Origin: Eukaryota sp. TZLM1-RC
Taxonomy: Eukaryota > Metamonada: BaSk clade
Assembly (NCBI GenBank): GCA_040285825.1
Contig: JAUPSS010000004.1
Span: 4,657,658-4,721,657, forward strand
Direction: 5' to 3'
Length of the DNA: 64,000 nucleotides
Positions 21,205 to 32,929 of the stretch are shown here, one piece after another. Under the pieces are notes generated by a model. That model was not told where the DNA came from. It did no database searches and was given only the letters and a program-made list of their open reading frames with translations. The position numbers and the translations under genes are program-made. Position 1 is the stretch's first letter; the number at the start of each line of letters is the position of its first letter.

Positions 21205-23250
21205 TAAGAGTTAACTCATCCGCAATTAATTTTGTTCGTCCTTATCAGTTTGCTATCGGAATTCCTAATGGCACAACTTGTGCTGCGTTGTGTACAGATT
21301 TACTTTTCAATCAAAAAGGCGAAAATTATTTATTGAACATTGATTTTAAAAATGCTTTCAACTCGGTTTTCCGCTCTAGTATTTTGCAAGAACTTGAACT
21401 ACATTATCCTCCACTTTTCCCGTATTTTGAATTGATGTATGGATCACCCTCTAACTTAATTTTTCATTCTGAGAATATTGTTTCGTCAAGAGGCGTCAAA
21501 CAAGGGGATCCATTGGGTCCATTTTTCTTTTGCTTAGCACTGCAATCAGTTTTGGTAAAATTTAAGTCGGATTTTCCTGACATTCATATATGTGCTTATG
21601 CAGATGATTTATCACTTATTGGTCCTTTGTCTCTTTTACAACACGGGTTACAACATTTTGTTTTTCTGTCCAAACAAATAGGGTTAGATATTAAATTGCC
21701 CAAGTGTTTCATTATTGGTAATCAGAATGCGGAGGTGGCATTTAATGAAACTTTTATCAACTACGTTGATTACGAGGAAGATGCTATTCGGTTTCTTGGC
21801 TCTTATTTTGGAAATTGTGAAAAAGTTAAATCGATTTTGTCAGGTATTTTGGAAAAAATCGAAGAGCAACTTTTGGCTATTCAAGATCTAGAAATTAACA
21901 AACATTTAGCGTTTTCGATCCTAAATGTGTGTTTTGGATCAAAAATTAATCATCTTCTTCGTTCTTTATCTCCCACAATTTCTCATGATTTTGCACGTCA
22001 ATTTAATACTTTGAGAACAAATTTCTTAGGAAATTTAGTAGAAGTTTGTCCATCTAAAATTCCTTATCATGCATTTTTTAGTCCTAAATTTGGTGGAGTT
22101 GGTTTTTCAAAAGCAGAGTATTTATGCAAAAGTGCTTTTATTGGTGGTATAAAAAATTTTCTTTTTGAATGGAAACTTCGTTTTGATCATATTCCTTTGA
22201 ATGAATCACATCCTTTTTAATTTCTCTTGAAAAAATGGTGCAAGAACTACCTGTTGATGTTTGGAATAGGAGTTTTCCTTCAAGTTTGCCTGCTGTGCCT
22301 TCGAGATCATTCACCAATCTTCATCTTGCTGTTGTGAAATTACAGAAGTCTGTTCTTATTGGTTTTGAAGACCTGGATTTTTCTAAACGACTTAGTGTGA
22401 CTAAGATTAATAATCCCGTCTTTGCTGCCTTTTTATCAGACATTCAGAACTGTACTAGTTTAATATCTCAGCAACCAAGGCCATTTGGTCTTCACTTAAC
22501 AAATGAAGCTTGGAAAAAAACATGCGGTTGAGATTAGGGATGTATCCAAGTGGTCTTTTGGACAATTCTTATTGTATTTGTAACAAAAAACCTACTGCCA
22601 ATTTCCGTCATATTGTGAGCTGTAAGAAATTTCTCCAATATAGGTCAGTTCTTCATAATGCCGTTCGTGATGTGACATATGAGATGTTCAAGTGTTACAA
22701 TTTTAGTTGCAAAGTAGAACCTTTGTTGAAGCATTATAGTGATGATAATCTGTTTAATTCACGTCGAGGTGATTTAATTGCTCCTTTTGTGGATTCCTCT
22801 CAAGTTGTTGTTGATTTCACTACAGTTGATCCCTTTGCTGTTGTTGATCGCGATGATGTTTTACTTAGTACTAATGGTCATTTAAACAAGGCTGAAGATC
22901 ATAAGAGAGATAAATATACTGAGATATTAAATGATTTAAATAAGAACCTTTATTCGAAGTTTTCGTTTGTTCCTTTTGCCTTTTCCATTTTTGGCAACAT
23001 TGGACAATCCGCCTTGAATTTCATCAATGATTTTGGTAATTTATGTCGTTCAAGTGGTAAGAATTTTGCAGAGAATTTATGGAAAAATCGTATCATTTTC
23101 GCTTTGTACAGAAGTGTTCCCAAGTACTTGAGTGTAATGATGTCCAAACTTTATAAGGATTCATCACGAGTTGGCGTGGAGAATTTAGTTTCTTATGTGT
23201 TTTAGTTTGTTTTGTTTTTATTTGATTCATTTTATTTATTTGTGGATTGA
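21205..23250 (+). mobile_element. lineage D non-LTR retrotransposon, 5'-truncated, two frameshifts
   Basis: Begins mid-RT (RPYQFAIGIPNGTTCAAL) and runs to the 3' end. Landmarks: LNIDFKNAFNSVF near 21340, SRGVKQGDPLGPFFFCLA near 21490-21540, the catalytic YADDLSLIGP near 21597, and KLPKCFIIGN. Frames break at 22218 (after ESHPF) and again near 22510-22531. The last frame (to 23205) has a knuckle (CICNKKPTANFRHIVSC), RSVLHNAVRD, then RGD-X13-DF and a C-terminus ending ENLVSYVF. The spacing fits an R2-type restriction-like endonuclease. Three shifted frames make it a dead copy, but it is the most complete RT-plus-endonuclease of lineage D and pairs with the copy at 52290-54175. Confidence 0.85.
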
Positions 23251-23269
23251 TTTATTAAAAAAAATAACA

Positions 23270-23341
23270 AAACAAAACAAAACAAACTAAAACACATAAG
23301 AAACAAAATTCTCCACGCCAACTCTTGATGAATCCTTTTAT
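23270..23341 (-). mobile_element. 3'-terminal fragment of a second lineage D element, tail-to-tail
   Basis: The reverse complement of the last ~70 bp of lineage D (through gagttggcgtggagaatttt). With the end of the upstream copy (23152-23218) it makes an inverted repeat of ~70-bp arms and ~50-bp loop. Details such as gaattttgtttc match the 54 kb copy better than its neighbour, so it is not a simple fold-back of the adjacent element. Confidence 0.75.
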
Positions 23342-24033
23342 AATAAAATATATTTAAAATATATTTTATCATTTAAAAAAACAATGTTTCCTATTGACAA
23401 TCAACGTGAAACACTAAGTTTCACCACTAAGTTTCACCAACCAAAAATCTAAATTTGACAATGCCAATTCAAGACTTGTTATTCCTTACTGTTTAATGTA
23501 TGTCTCCCACCTAAATACGGTTCTAACGGTGATGTTCTCAGTTCAATGAAACTTGTACTTTACACTCCATGACTGTGTCGCATGTTCTTAACATTTATTT
23601 GTGGATTCCATATTCTCATTTATTTACACTACAAATTAACTGTTGTACATAAGAGTTTTTTAAATACAGGACAGGAGACCCATATGTCGAGTTGAAGTTA
23701 AATATCAAAAATTATTTCAAAAAATTGTTGGAATAATGCTGGTGTCGCCCCACTTCTGGTGAAAGGGAACAATATACAAATTTTATTCTTCACCAGAATC
23801 AATTTAATATTTAGGAGAATGTTTTAATTTGAATTTTTCAGAGGAACATTAGAATAATTTGTTTGATGTTCTGCATCCGAAAACAACTTGTGGATAAACT
23901 AACATCAGAATTGACAAGACAAGTTTATTGAAGCAGTATTTTGGAGAGGATAAGCACATTCTAGGTAAAAGGTCAGCTCATCAATGTAATGACCAAAACG
24001 TGGGCTTGATTGATGAGACACTATATGTGATCT

Positions 24034-24345
24034 CTATCCCAATTCAACTCCAAAGGCTGCAGATTTGACACATTCATGGAGAATATTTAACTAAAAATTA
24101 TTTAAATAGTGATGACTATGATCAAAAAATATTAAATCAATTAAAATTTTGTGTAGAAATCATTCGAAAAAGATCTAAGACCAAAATGATTCTATGCTTC
24201 CAATCAGTAGTAAGTGATTCAAGCCCAGTCGTCATTGGGATTGGAGACTGAGAAAACGAAGACACATGAAATTCAAAGAACCTACCAAAGAAAAATCTTT
24301 GAGAATTTTGTTAAAAAGGCTGGTGATAAGGTTTTTTAATGAATG
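24034..24345 (+). repeat. copy 1 of a diverged dispersed coding-like repeat
   Basis: Encodes in pieces DQKILNQLKFCVEIIRKRSK and CFQSVVSDSSPVVI, matched on the minus strand at 42836-43143 by DQKILSQLKFCVEIIRKR and CFQSVVSDSSTVVI. The family is unknown. Copies differ by many substitutions and indels, so this is an old duplicated gene or transposon part. Confidence 0.6.
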
Positions 24346-24680
24346 AGCTGTTGTTGTTTCCATTGTAAGAAAGCGGAAAAAACAATTTTTTTAAAACTTG
24401 ACGGCGCTGATATCCAAAAGTTTGAAGGACAAATGAGATTTCCATTCATTACAGGCTTACCATGTGTAAATTACACGAAAGTTTGTGGAATATAGATCGA
24501 AATGCTTTGTTGAATATGTTGGCCGTATGGAAGCACATGTAAATGGTGGAGATAGACCAGTATACCTAGAGAATGCCATAAGGATGAAGATTCCCTGTCA
24601 TGGATAAGACGAAGCTGGAACTCTTGCTTACTGTTGTAAACAGAGTTTGTTTCCAGGGGAGCAATATCAAGGGTAAACAT
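24342..24680 (+). other. possible small spliced gene
   Basis: ATG at ~24342 opens MSCCCFHCKKAEKTIFLKL... . Removing a 32-nt GT-AG segment (starting gtgtaaat, ending aatatag) and then a 31-nt one (gtaaatgg ... acctag) extends the frame to about 75-80 codons. The intron sizes match this genome, but no family is recognised and chance is a real alternative. Confidence 0.2.
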
Positions 24681-24779
24681 GATATATTAACAGTGGTAAT
24701 TAGACAAATGTGATGGCATAAGGACAATTTGAAAAGCCAAATGATTCGTATCCTTCATCTAATCTGAATATCTGTAAGA

Positions 24780-25529
24780 ATGGGCATTTCCCCCTCCCAA
24801 AAAGTTTTACTAAACCGATTACTCAAGGAGGCCTCGCAGCTTGTTCTAGAAAATGATCTCGAAGAAGCTGTCGTCTTATTCTCTAAAGCATTAGTTATTG
24901 ATTCCACCAATCTAGTTGCACTTTCCAAACGCTCCTCAGTATTTCTGCAACTTGGCCTCAATGAATCGGCACTAACTGATGCTCAGAATGCACTTTCTTC
25001 CCATCCCAGTAGTCCAAAAGCACATTTATCTCTTGCAAAGGTTCTTATAAAAATCAAGGATTTTGAGAATGTATCAGCACTACTATCAAACCTGCGATTA
25101 CTCACCTGTTCTGATGCTTTACTTGATGAAGCCTCTTTGCTTGAAAGTCAGCTTCCTTTAAGTTACCAAGCGCATGACTCGCCTCCCCTCGAACCCTGGT
25201 CACCTCAATCATTTACGCAATCAATCAGACCGCTTTCCTTATCCACACCAAAAACAGAAAGTCCGTCCTTCACGAGTTCTAGGCGGTTGAAAACTCCAAA
25301 GAAACCCCCTGCTCCCAAAATAGAAACAGTTGCTTTTGATACTAGCCCAGCTTCAGTCTATCTGGAAAAAACCCAAAAATCAGCCAAATTTAGTGTCGAT
25401 TCTTTGAAAATTGATTCAGGAAAACACAGTGAATTTAGGGAACATTTATTTAATAAAATACAAAATCAATTAGAGGAGTCAAAAATAGCGAATTTTGAGC
25501 TACTAGATTGGGAAAATAGACAAAAATAA
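24780..25529 (+). CDS. TPR-repeat protein
   Basis: 249 aa. The first ~130 residues form about three tetratricopeptide helix pairs: EASQLVLENDLEEAVVLFSK; ALVIDSTNLVALSKRSSVFL followed by LGLNESALTDAQNAL; then PKAHLSLAKVLIKIKDFEN. These make a protein-binding scaffold. The second half is Ser/Pro/Lys-rich and disordered (PKKPPAPKIE), ending in an amphipathic helix (FREHLFNKIQNQLEESK). There is no catalytic domain and the partner is unknown. It is convergent with the DNAI7/CASC1-like gene, with only 7 bp between the two stop codons, so their 3' ends must overlap in the transcripts. Confidence 0.8.
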   Translation: MGISPSQKVLLNRLLKEASQLVLENDLEEAVVLFSKALVIDSTNLVALSKRSSVFLQLGLNESALTDAQNALSSHPSSPKAHLSLAKVLIKIKDFENVSALLSNLRLLTCSDALLDEASLLESQLPLSYQAHDSPPLEPWSPQSFTQSIRPLSLSTPKTESPSFTSSRRLKTPKKPPAPKIETVAFDTSPASVYLEKTQKSAKFSVDSLKIDSGKHSEFREHLFNKIQNQLEESKIANFELLDWENRQK

Positions 25530-25536
25530 CAGTAAG

Positions 25537-27624
25537 TTATTCAGACAACATGTTTAAAGATAGCATTATAAAGTAAATAAAATTACAAAGAGCCAAATAC
25601 TCATTTGAATTGATGATTTCTTCTTTTTCCTTAATATTAATCCCAAAATCATTTAATAAAAACAGTAAATTATTAAACCATTCTTTCATTACCCTCGGTT
25701 CTTGGTCATTTTCTTTGAACTCGTCTACATCACTACCTAATTCAAGTCTATAGCAAACAGTGTTAGATTCGATATAGACATGCCAGCTGAGGCTCAAATC
25801 ATCTGTTAGTTCTTCTTTTACTGGTTCTTCCACAACTTCCATTCTACTTGGTGATGAAGCCCTTGAAGGCGGTCTTTTACCCTTTTCCTTCTTGCCTCCC
25901 TTTGATCCCTTTCCTCCCTTCTTTTTCTTTTTTGGTATAGGTGTGGGAGCAGGAGGAGGGGGTTGAGGAAGAGACATCATAGCCTCAGCAGGGAATGGTT
26001 CGTCTGGATTATGATTGGCGAGTTTGATTGTGAATTGATTAGAATTGGGGGTCAGAGAGTTAAACTTGGAAGACATTATTGAAATGAATGGACAAGAAAG
26101 GGAAATTTGACGTCGTGCTAAATCCAAGTCTTCTGGATTCTTGGTAATTTGACCCTCTTTCTGACCCTGATCACGTGATAGATCAAACAGCCCAGGAACT
26201 AACAAACCCTTAGTTATTGCAGAGTAGACAAATTCTTCAATATTGTTATAAACCTTATCCCCAATCAATATTCCCTTGTCTGTTATAGACAAATTAACAT
26301 TCTTCTCGCCATAATCAATATTCAAATCAACCTTGTTTTCTTCTATTGGCACTAGCGACCAATCTTTAATAGTAGGATAATAAGGTTTAAACAAAGCAAA
26401 AGCTCCCACTTCGACACAAGCAAATCGAACAACCATCAAATCCTCATCAATCACATGATCAATCACGTCATCAAAACTCCATTGATTGAGATCTTGATTG
26501 AACCTTCCAACCACCAATTCTTTACAATCCAAGTCTTTATCCAAAGGTATCTGGTATTGCAACTCTGGCAAATCTCGGCTTACACTGCTAACAGTTTTCT
26601 TATGTGTTGATCCCGTACTTAACAAAGGAGGAGGATATTGTTTTCTGACAGGACTGGAGAAATGACTTGACGTTTCAAGGATAGTCCAGTCGCCAGCTTG
26701 TTTTTTGATCGATGGTAACGTCAACAGTTCAAAATAAAAGATTGATGAAACTCTTGTGTGACCCTGAGAACACTCAAAAGAAGGCCAATTAGGGTGATTA
26801 ATCATTTCCCTTTCAATTAAAAAAGGATTGAATGGTAAAACTAAATTTCTTATAGCAATTCTTTCAAATGGTAAAGATTGAACAACACCACTTTTTGGAA
26901 GATCAATATAGGTTTTTGATTTGGAAAAGTTGATTCCATCAATTCTAGAGGCATTTGACACATTGATCCAAATGCCAAGTGAAATATTCGAATCATCCGT
27001 GCTGAACTCATGTTGAAATTGAGGTGAGGAAGGAGTAGAGGAAAGGATTTCTTGCGAAGTCAAGACTGATGATGTCAGCTTATTGAGCTTTGAGTATATT
27101 AGATGATGGAGTGAATGGCAGTGATTTAATAGGCGGTCATAAGCCTGATTATTGAGCCGATCACGTATTGCCACGTGTTGATTGTACAAAGAAACCTGGT
27201 GCGCAAAAGAAAAGCGTTCAAAAAGAGACTCAATTGACTCATTCTCCTGTAGGTCTGTCCATATTGAAATAAAAGAGTTTATGTCCTTTTCACTGAGTGT
27301 GGTTTTGGTGGGATCTAGAATTGAATGCAAGTATTGTTCATGTTCGGCTTTTTCTAACATGTTTTTGTACAAAGATGATTGTGCATTGATTAGGGAATGT
27401 AGAAGCTGTGATTGTTCTGAGAATGTAGACGACAGCGACTCTAGACGGTTGGACACGTATTCGTTAAAGATGCGAATAGCTTCTTCACGTTGTCGACGTG
27501 CTTCTTCTTCAGCCTCTTGACGTAGTCTTTCAGCTTCAAGTTCTTTTTGTCTAGCTATTTCCGCTAATTCTTCTTCGGATAGGACCTTCTTTTTCTTTTT
27601 AGGTGATTTAGCTTTAGGAGGCAT
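25537..27624 (-). CDS. axonemal dynein-associated DNAI7 / CASC1-like protein
   Basis: 695 aa. DNAI7 (CASC1; IC97 in Chlamydomonas) is an intermediate-chain-associated component of inner-arm dynein I1/f in motile cilia. The N-terminus has the family's Lys-rich leader (KSPKKKKKVLSEEE) followed by a long charged coiled coil (ELEAERLRQEAEEEARRQRE). Further in are the conserved centre (LGIWINVSNASRI, about 215-227; LPFERIAIRNL; LPLDKDLDCKELVVGRFNQ-type segment) and, after a basic linker (PKKKKKGGKGSKGGKK), a C-terminal segment (LSWHVYIESNTVCYRLELG). Length fits the family (about 700-750 aa). Intronless and intact. With the radial spoke gene at 60-62 kb it indicates that the organism builds motile flagella. 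Confidence 0.8.
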   Translation of the reverse strand: MPPKAKSPKKKKKVLSEEELAEIARQKELEAERLRQEAEEEARRQREEAIRIFNEYVSNRLESLSSTFSEQSQLLHSLINAQSSLYKNMLEKAEHEQYLHSILDPTKTTLSEKDINSFISIWTDLQENESIESLFERFSFAHQVSLYNQHVAIRDRLNNQAYDRLLNHCHSLHHLIYSKLNKLTSSVLTSQEILSSTPSSPQFQHEFSTDDSNISLGIWINVSNASRIDGINFSKSKTYIDLPKSGVVQSLPFERIAIRNLVLPFNPFLIEREMINHPNWPSFECSQGHTRVSSIFYFELLTLPSIKKQAGDWTILETSSHFSSPVRKQYPPPLLSTGSTHKKTVSSVSRDLPELQYQIPLDKDLDCKELVVGRFNQDLNQWSFDDVIDHVIDEDLMVVRFACVEVGAFALFKPYYPTIKDWSLVPIEENKVDLNIDYGEKNVNLSITDKGILIGDKVYNNIEEFVYSAITKGLLVPGLFDLSRDQGQKEGQITKNPEDLDLARRQISLSCPFISIMSSKFNSLTPNSNQFTIKLANHNPDEPFPAEAMMSLPQPPPPAPTPIPKKKKKGGKGSKGGKKEKGKRPPSRASSPSRMEVVEEPVKEELTDDLSLSWHVYIESNTVCYRLELGSDVDEFKENDQEPRVMKEWFNNLLFLLNDFGINIKEKEEIINSNEYLALCNFIYFIMLSLNMLSE

Positions 27625-29202
27625 CGGTTAAAGGTAGAAAAAGTCAAATAGCAGTAACTTGTTGAGATTACTGGATGTTGATAAAATGAATAAAGTTCTT
27701 TCATTTCCAACTACACACCCCATTGCTGTTGCTCGAGTGTACTTAGCATCAACAACTAGTTCCATATGAGTTGTGATGGTAATCTCTGCATTCGTGTTTA
27801 TGGTTTATTCCATTGGAATGAACTATTCTCAGAAAACTACAATAATACTAAATTATTTGAACACAGAAAGTCTTAACTAATTTGAATCAATTTATTGAAA
27901 ATCTGGAAATTGGTAATGTACCTAGTAATGTGATCACAAACAGTTGTTTTGTACAAAATTTCAAAACTGTCCGTGTAAACAATGTCTTCTAAGATGATTT
28001 TTCACATCAAGCTTCATTCTTTCGTGGATGGTGGAAACAAGACATATGTTTCGAATCTGAAAAAATATCCCTTCATTAAATTGTCAAGATGCTGAAAAAC
28101 ATTTGTTAAGATTTTGAACCAATAGACTCAGTGGTGAGGTGCATTTTCAATACTGTTAGCGAAACTAGCACATCATCCATTACCACTACATCACATACAG
28201 TAACTTGAAATGTGGAGATGGATTAACTAAACATACGTGACACAACAAATACACTATCAGCGGAACGTCTAACCCCAAACACAAGAAGACCAAGCAAAAG
28301 AGCCACTAATAGTAAAAAAGAAGTCGCCAATGCACCACACGCTTCTACGGAGCCGACATCTCAGAGCTGCGATCTTGATCATGTCTGAATTGTAGGTTTT
28401 GAGTGTTCCTTGATACAGGCCTCCTCCTTTCCCCACAACCAACGTTGAGGTCCAACTACCATTCGACAGTGTACCACAACGACTCAGTCACATCCAAGAC
28501 AACTCGTCGTCGATGACAGAGAACCACAGTTGACATTGCAATGCAGAGGCTTCCACTACCGGGGCAGATCCATCACAGACCGGCACTTCTGTAGGTATGC
28601 GAAATTGAAGAATTTGAGACATGTAAAATGCAACTCCATTGCGCGGAAAAATTATTCCTCATTGATTTCTTTCACAATGAAGATGGTCGTTTGAAATGAT
28701 CGATCCACTCTGTTGTGTGTTCCTCCTTGTGCACTACAATTTGAATTCCGTAATTCGTAATGCACTGATAAATATATGGTATGATTTGTGTCAAAAAGGA
28801 AAAGCATCAATAACATCAACAATGAATAACAATTCTTCAATATTGTGTCTCAATTTTCCAATAAGTGACAAGTTGACAAGTGACAAAATAAACCTCCATA
28901 TAATGGGACGAAATTCCTTGATCCATGATTCTCTTTACGAAATTTTGAACTGCTGGTTTTCTTATTATACTTCTTTGATTTGATAATAAAAGGAGGGCAT
29001 TCTAGTGTTGATGGAAAATATAATTCAAAAATGTCATCAAAAGAAAACAATCCTCTTCATTGTGCTTTCTTGAACCGTTTTTTGGTACTGAAACAAATTT
29101 CCTGCTCCTGGTAGTGCTTGAACAAACACTTTGAAAGGATAACAACAAAACACATGTTTAATCGTAGTTGTTCAGCAACTACAAACTGGACACCACAAGT
29201 TT
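27625..29202. other. long intergenic stretch, no gene supported
   Basis: 1.6 kb between the DNAI7 start and the 1,082-bp satellite. A moderately GC-richer patch (28255-28600) has a 40-codon open stretch (TPNTRRPSKRATNSKK...) that may be gene debris. Nothing else is recognisable. Confidence 0.4.
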
Positions 29203-29911
29203 GGCCTTTCTGTATCACTGTTTGAAAAAACAATCATTGTTTGAATGTGAGTGTCTGTTGAGGACTTTCTGCTTCATTTTTCAACAAATTAAAATATTTG
29301 ATAAATATGTATGAAATGGGATATGTTCTGGTAATTCTGTTTTCCGATTGGAATCTTGCAACTTCTATTTATATTTCCATTTTAACATCTTGGGCAATTT
29401 TTGTATTTGGCTTCCATTGTTTATTCGAACAATAACAGCTGTACGTTGTATTATTTTCTATTTGAATTCTTTACACAATGCAATACGTACAATATTGACA
29501 AACTAGGATATGTGTTCAAAGAAGCTTGGTAAGCAAGTAGCGAATTGAGCTCAAATTTTACCTTGCAACATGAACGACCATTTTGGACACATAACAAAGA
29601 ACAGTGTTGAGAATGATCAGAGACGAAGCTAAATGTCTTTGTGATAATAATATTAATATTAAGTTCATAGCTGTTTTACACTTTTTCTCTGACCATTTTC
29701 ACTTTTTGACCCAATGTACTTATGATTTATTGAACTTGTGAACTTAACAAAATAATCTCATAACTAATGGGACGAAATTCAATGAATTAAGATTTCTTTT
29801 ACAAAATCTTGATCTGCATGATGTCTAGCTAAAGCTTCTCTAATTCGATTGAAACACCGAAGCAATCTATTAATAATGGCAAATTGAATTCGAGAGCACC
29901 ATGAAAAGATA

Positions 29912-30319
29912 TCAACTCTTTTCATTGTTTTTTCTTGAACCATTTTTTTGAAAATCATTCAAAAAAGTTCCTGCTTCTACTGATAGTCTTCCGTTTATAG
30001 AAAATGGGAAAACAATAGAAACAAGTGGTCTATCTCTTTCAGCATTAGCTTCTTCAATGTCTATGTCATATTTTCTATGTTTTTCGTGGGCCTTAAATTT
30101 GAAAACATCTACAGGATTATGTTTTCTTGTTTGAACCAAAGTGTCATTTGCAACATTACATAAGTCAAAATCAACAACAGTCTCAGAGTTCTCAATCCAA
30201 TCACAGTATATAGCACCTCTATTATCAGAGCCAAAATAGTTCAATGACAGTGATTCGTTCAGCAGAGGCTCTTTAATACACGATGGCCTTTCTGTATCAC
30301 TGTTTGAAAAAACAATCAT
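29912..30319 (-). pseudogene. satellite copy 1: endonuclease-domain fragment
   Basis: 135 codons. The first ~14 residues are unrelated junction sequence; then the lineage A endonuclease core: KEPLLNESL, R-G-A-I-Y-C-D-W (the first Asp of RGD is Ala), VVDF, HEKHRKY. The loss of that Asp suggests no activity. The frame shifts before the true C-terminus. Confidence 0.6.
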
Positions 30320-30993
30320 TGTTTGAATGTGAGTGTCTGTTGAGGACTTTCTGCTTCATTTTTCAACAAATTAAAATATTTGATAAATATGTATGAAATG
30401 GGATATGTTCTGGTAATTCTGTTTTCCGATTGGAATCTTGCAACTTCTATTTATATTTCCATTTTAACATCTTGGGCAATTTTTGTATTTGGCTTCCATT
30501 GTTTATTCGAACAATAACAGCTGTACGTTGTATTATTTTCTATTTGAATTCTTTACACAATGCAATACGTACAATATTGACAAACTAGGATATGTGTTCA
30601 AAGAAGCTTGGTAAGCAAGTAGCGAATTGAGCTCAAATTTTACCTTGCAACATGAACGACCATTTTGGACACGTAACAAAGAACAGTGTTGAGAATGATC
30701 AGAGACGAAGCTAAATGTCTTTGTGATAATAATATTAATATTAAGTTCATAGCTTTTTTACACTTTTTCTCTGACCATTTTCACTTTTTGACCCAATGTA
30801 CTTATGATTTATTGAACTTGTGAACTTAACAAAATAATCTCATAACTAATGGGACGAAATTCAATGAATTAAGATTTCTTTTACAAAATCTTGATCTGCA
30901 TGATGTCTAGCTAAAGCTTCTCTAATTCGATTGAAAAACCGAAGCAATCTATTAATAATGGCAAATTGAATTCGAGAGCACCATGAAAAGATA

Positions 30994-31401
30994 TCAACTC
31001 ATTTCATTGTTTTTTCTTGAACCATTTTTTTGAAAATCATTCAAAAAAGTTCCTGCTTCTACTGATAGTCTTCCGTTTATAGAAAATGGGAAAACAATAG
31101 AAACAAGTGGTCTATCTCTTTCAGCATTAGCTTCTTCAATGTCTATGTCATATTTTCTATGTTTTTCGTGGGCCTTAAATTTGAAAACATCTACAGGATT
31201 ATGTTTTCTTGTTTGAACCAAAGTGTCATTTGCAACATTACATAAGTCAAAATCAACAACAGTCTCAGAGTTCTCAATCCAATCACAGTATATAGCACCT
31301 CTATTATCAGAGCCAAAATTGTTCAATGACAGTGATTCGTTCAGCAGAGGCTCTTTAATACACCATGGCCTTTCTGTATCACTGTTTGAAAAAACAATCA
31401 T
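30994..31401 (-). pseudogene. satellite copy 2: endonuclease-domain fragment
   Basis: Same as copy 1 with three residue differences (W for S near the start, N for Y, M for K at the end). Same Asp-to-Ala change. Confidence 0.6.
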
Positions 31402-32075
31402 TGTTTGAATGTGAGTGTCTGTTGAGGACTTTCTGCTTCATTTTTCAACAAATTAAAATATTTGATAAATATGTATGAAATGGGATATGTTCTGGTAATT
31501 CTGTTTTCCGATTGGAATCTTGCAACTTCTATTTATATTTCCATTTTAACATCTTGGGCAATTTTTGTATTTGGCTTCCATTGTTTATTCGAACAATAAC
31601 AGCTGTACGTTGTATTATTTTCTATTTGAATTCTTTACACAATGCAATACGTACAATATTGACAAACTAGGATATGTGTTCAAAGAAGCTTGGTAAGCAA
31701 GTAGCGAATTGAGCTCAAATTTTACCTTGCAACATGAACGACCATTTTGGACACGTAACAAAGAACAGTGTTGAGAATGATCAGAGACGAAGCTAAATGT
31801 CTTTGTGACAATAATATTAATATTAAGTTCATAGCTGTTTTACACTTTTTCTCTGACCATTTTCACTTTTTGACCCAATGTACTTATGATTTATTGAACT
31901 TGTGAACTTAACAAAATAATCTCATAACTAATGGGACGAAATTCAATGAATTAAGATTTCTTTTACAAAATCTTGATCTGCATGATGTCTAGCTAAAGCT
32001 TCTCTAATTCGATTGAAAAACCGAAGCAATCTATTAATAATGGCAAATTGAATTCGAGAGCACCATGAAAAGATA

Positions 32076-32483
32076 TCAACTCATTTCATTGTTTTTTCTT
32101 GAACCATTTTTTTGAAAATCATTCAAAAAAGTTCCTGCTTCTACTGATAGTCTTCCGTTTATAGAAAATGGGAAAACAATAGAAACAAGTGGTCTATCTC
32201 TTTCAGCATTAGCTTCTTCAATGTCTATGTCATATTTTCTATGTTTTTCGTGGGCCTTAAATTTGAAAACATCTACAGGATTATGTTTTCTTGTTTGAAC
32301 CAAAGTGTCATTTGCAACATTACATAAGTCAAAATCAACAACAGTCTCAGAGTTCTCAATCCAATCACAGTATATAGCACCTCTATTATCAGAGCCAAAA
32401 TTGTTCAATGACAGTGATTCGTTCAGCAGAGGCTCTTTAATACACCATGGCCTTTCTGTATCACTGTTTGAAAAAACAATCAT
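32076..32483 (-). pseudogene. satellite copy 3: endonuclease-domain fragment
   Basis: Translation identical to copy 2. Confidence 0.6.
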
Positions 32484-32929
32484 TGTTTGAATGTGAGTGT
32501 CTGTTGAGGACTTTCTGCTTCATTTTTCAACAAATTAAAATATTTGATAAATATGTATGAAATGGGATATGTTCTGGTAATTCTGTTTTCCGATTGGAAT
32601 CTTGCAACTTCTATTGATATTTCCATTTTAACATCTTGGGCAATTTTTGTATTTGGCTTCCATTGTTTATTCGAACAATAACAGCTGTACGTTGTATTAT
32701 TTTCTATTTGAATTCTTTACACAATGCAATACGTACAATATTGACAAACTAGGATATGTGTTCAAAGAAGCTTGGTAAGCAAGTAGCGAATTGAGCTCAA
32801 ATTTTACCTTGCAACATGAACGACCATTTTGGACACGTTGAGAATGATCAGAGACGAAACTAAATGTCTTTGTGATAATAATATTAATATTAAGTTCATA
32901 GCTGTTTTACACTTTTTGTCTGACCATTT

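Larger units (their letters stand above)
23342..24779. other. intergenic with an unknown dispersed repeat
   Basis: No intact gene. 24034-24345 is related to 42836-43143 in inverse orientation; 24342-24680 may hold a very small spliced gene. The rest shows nothing recognisable. Confidence 0.4.

Noticed and set aside
28255-28600. A protein-coding gene in the GC-richer patch
   Set aside because: Frames are short and broken, no splice pattern rescues a longer protein, and no motif is seen.
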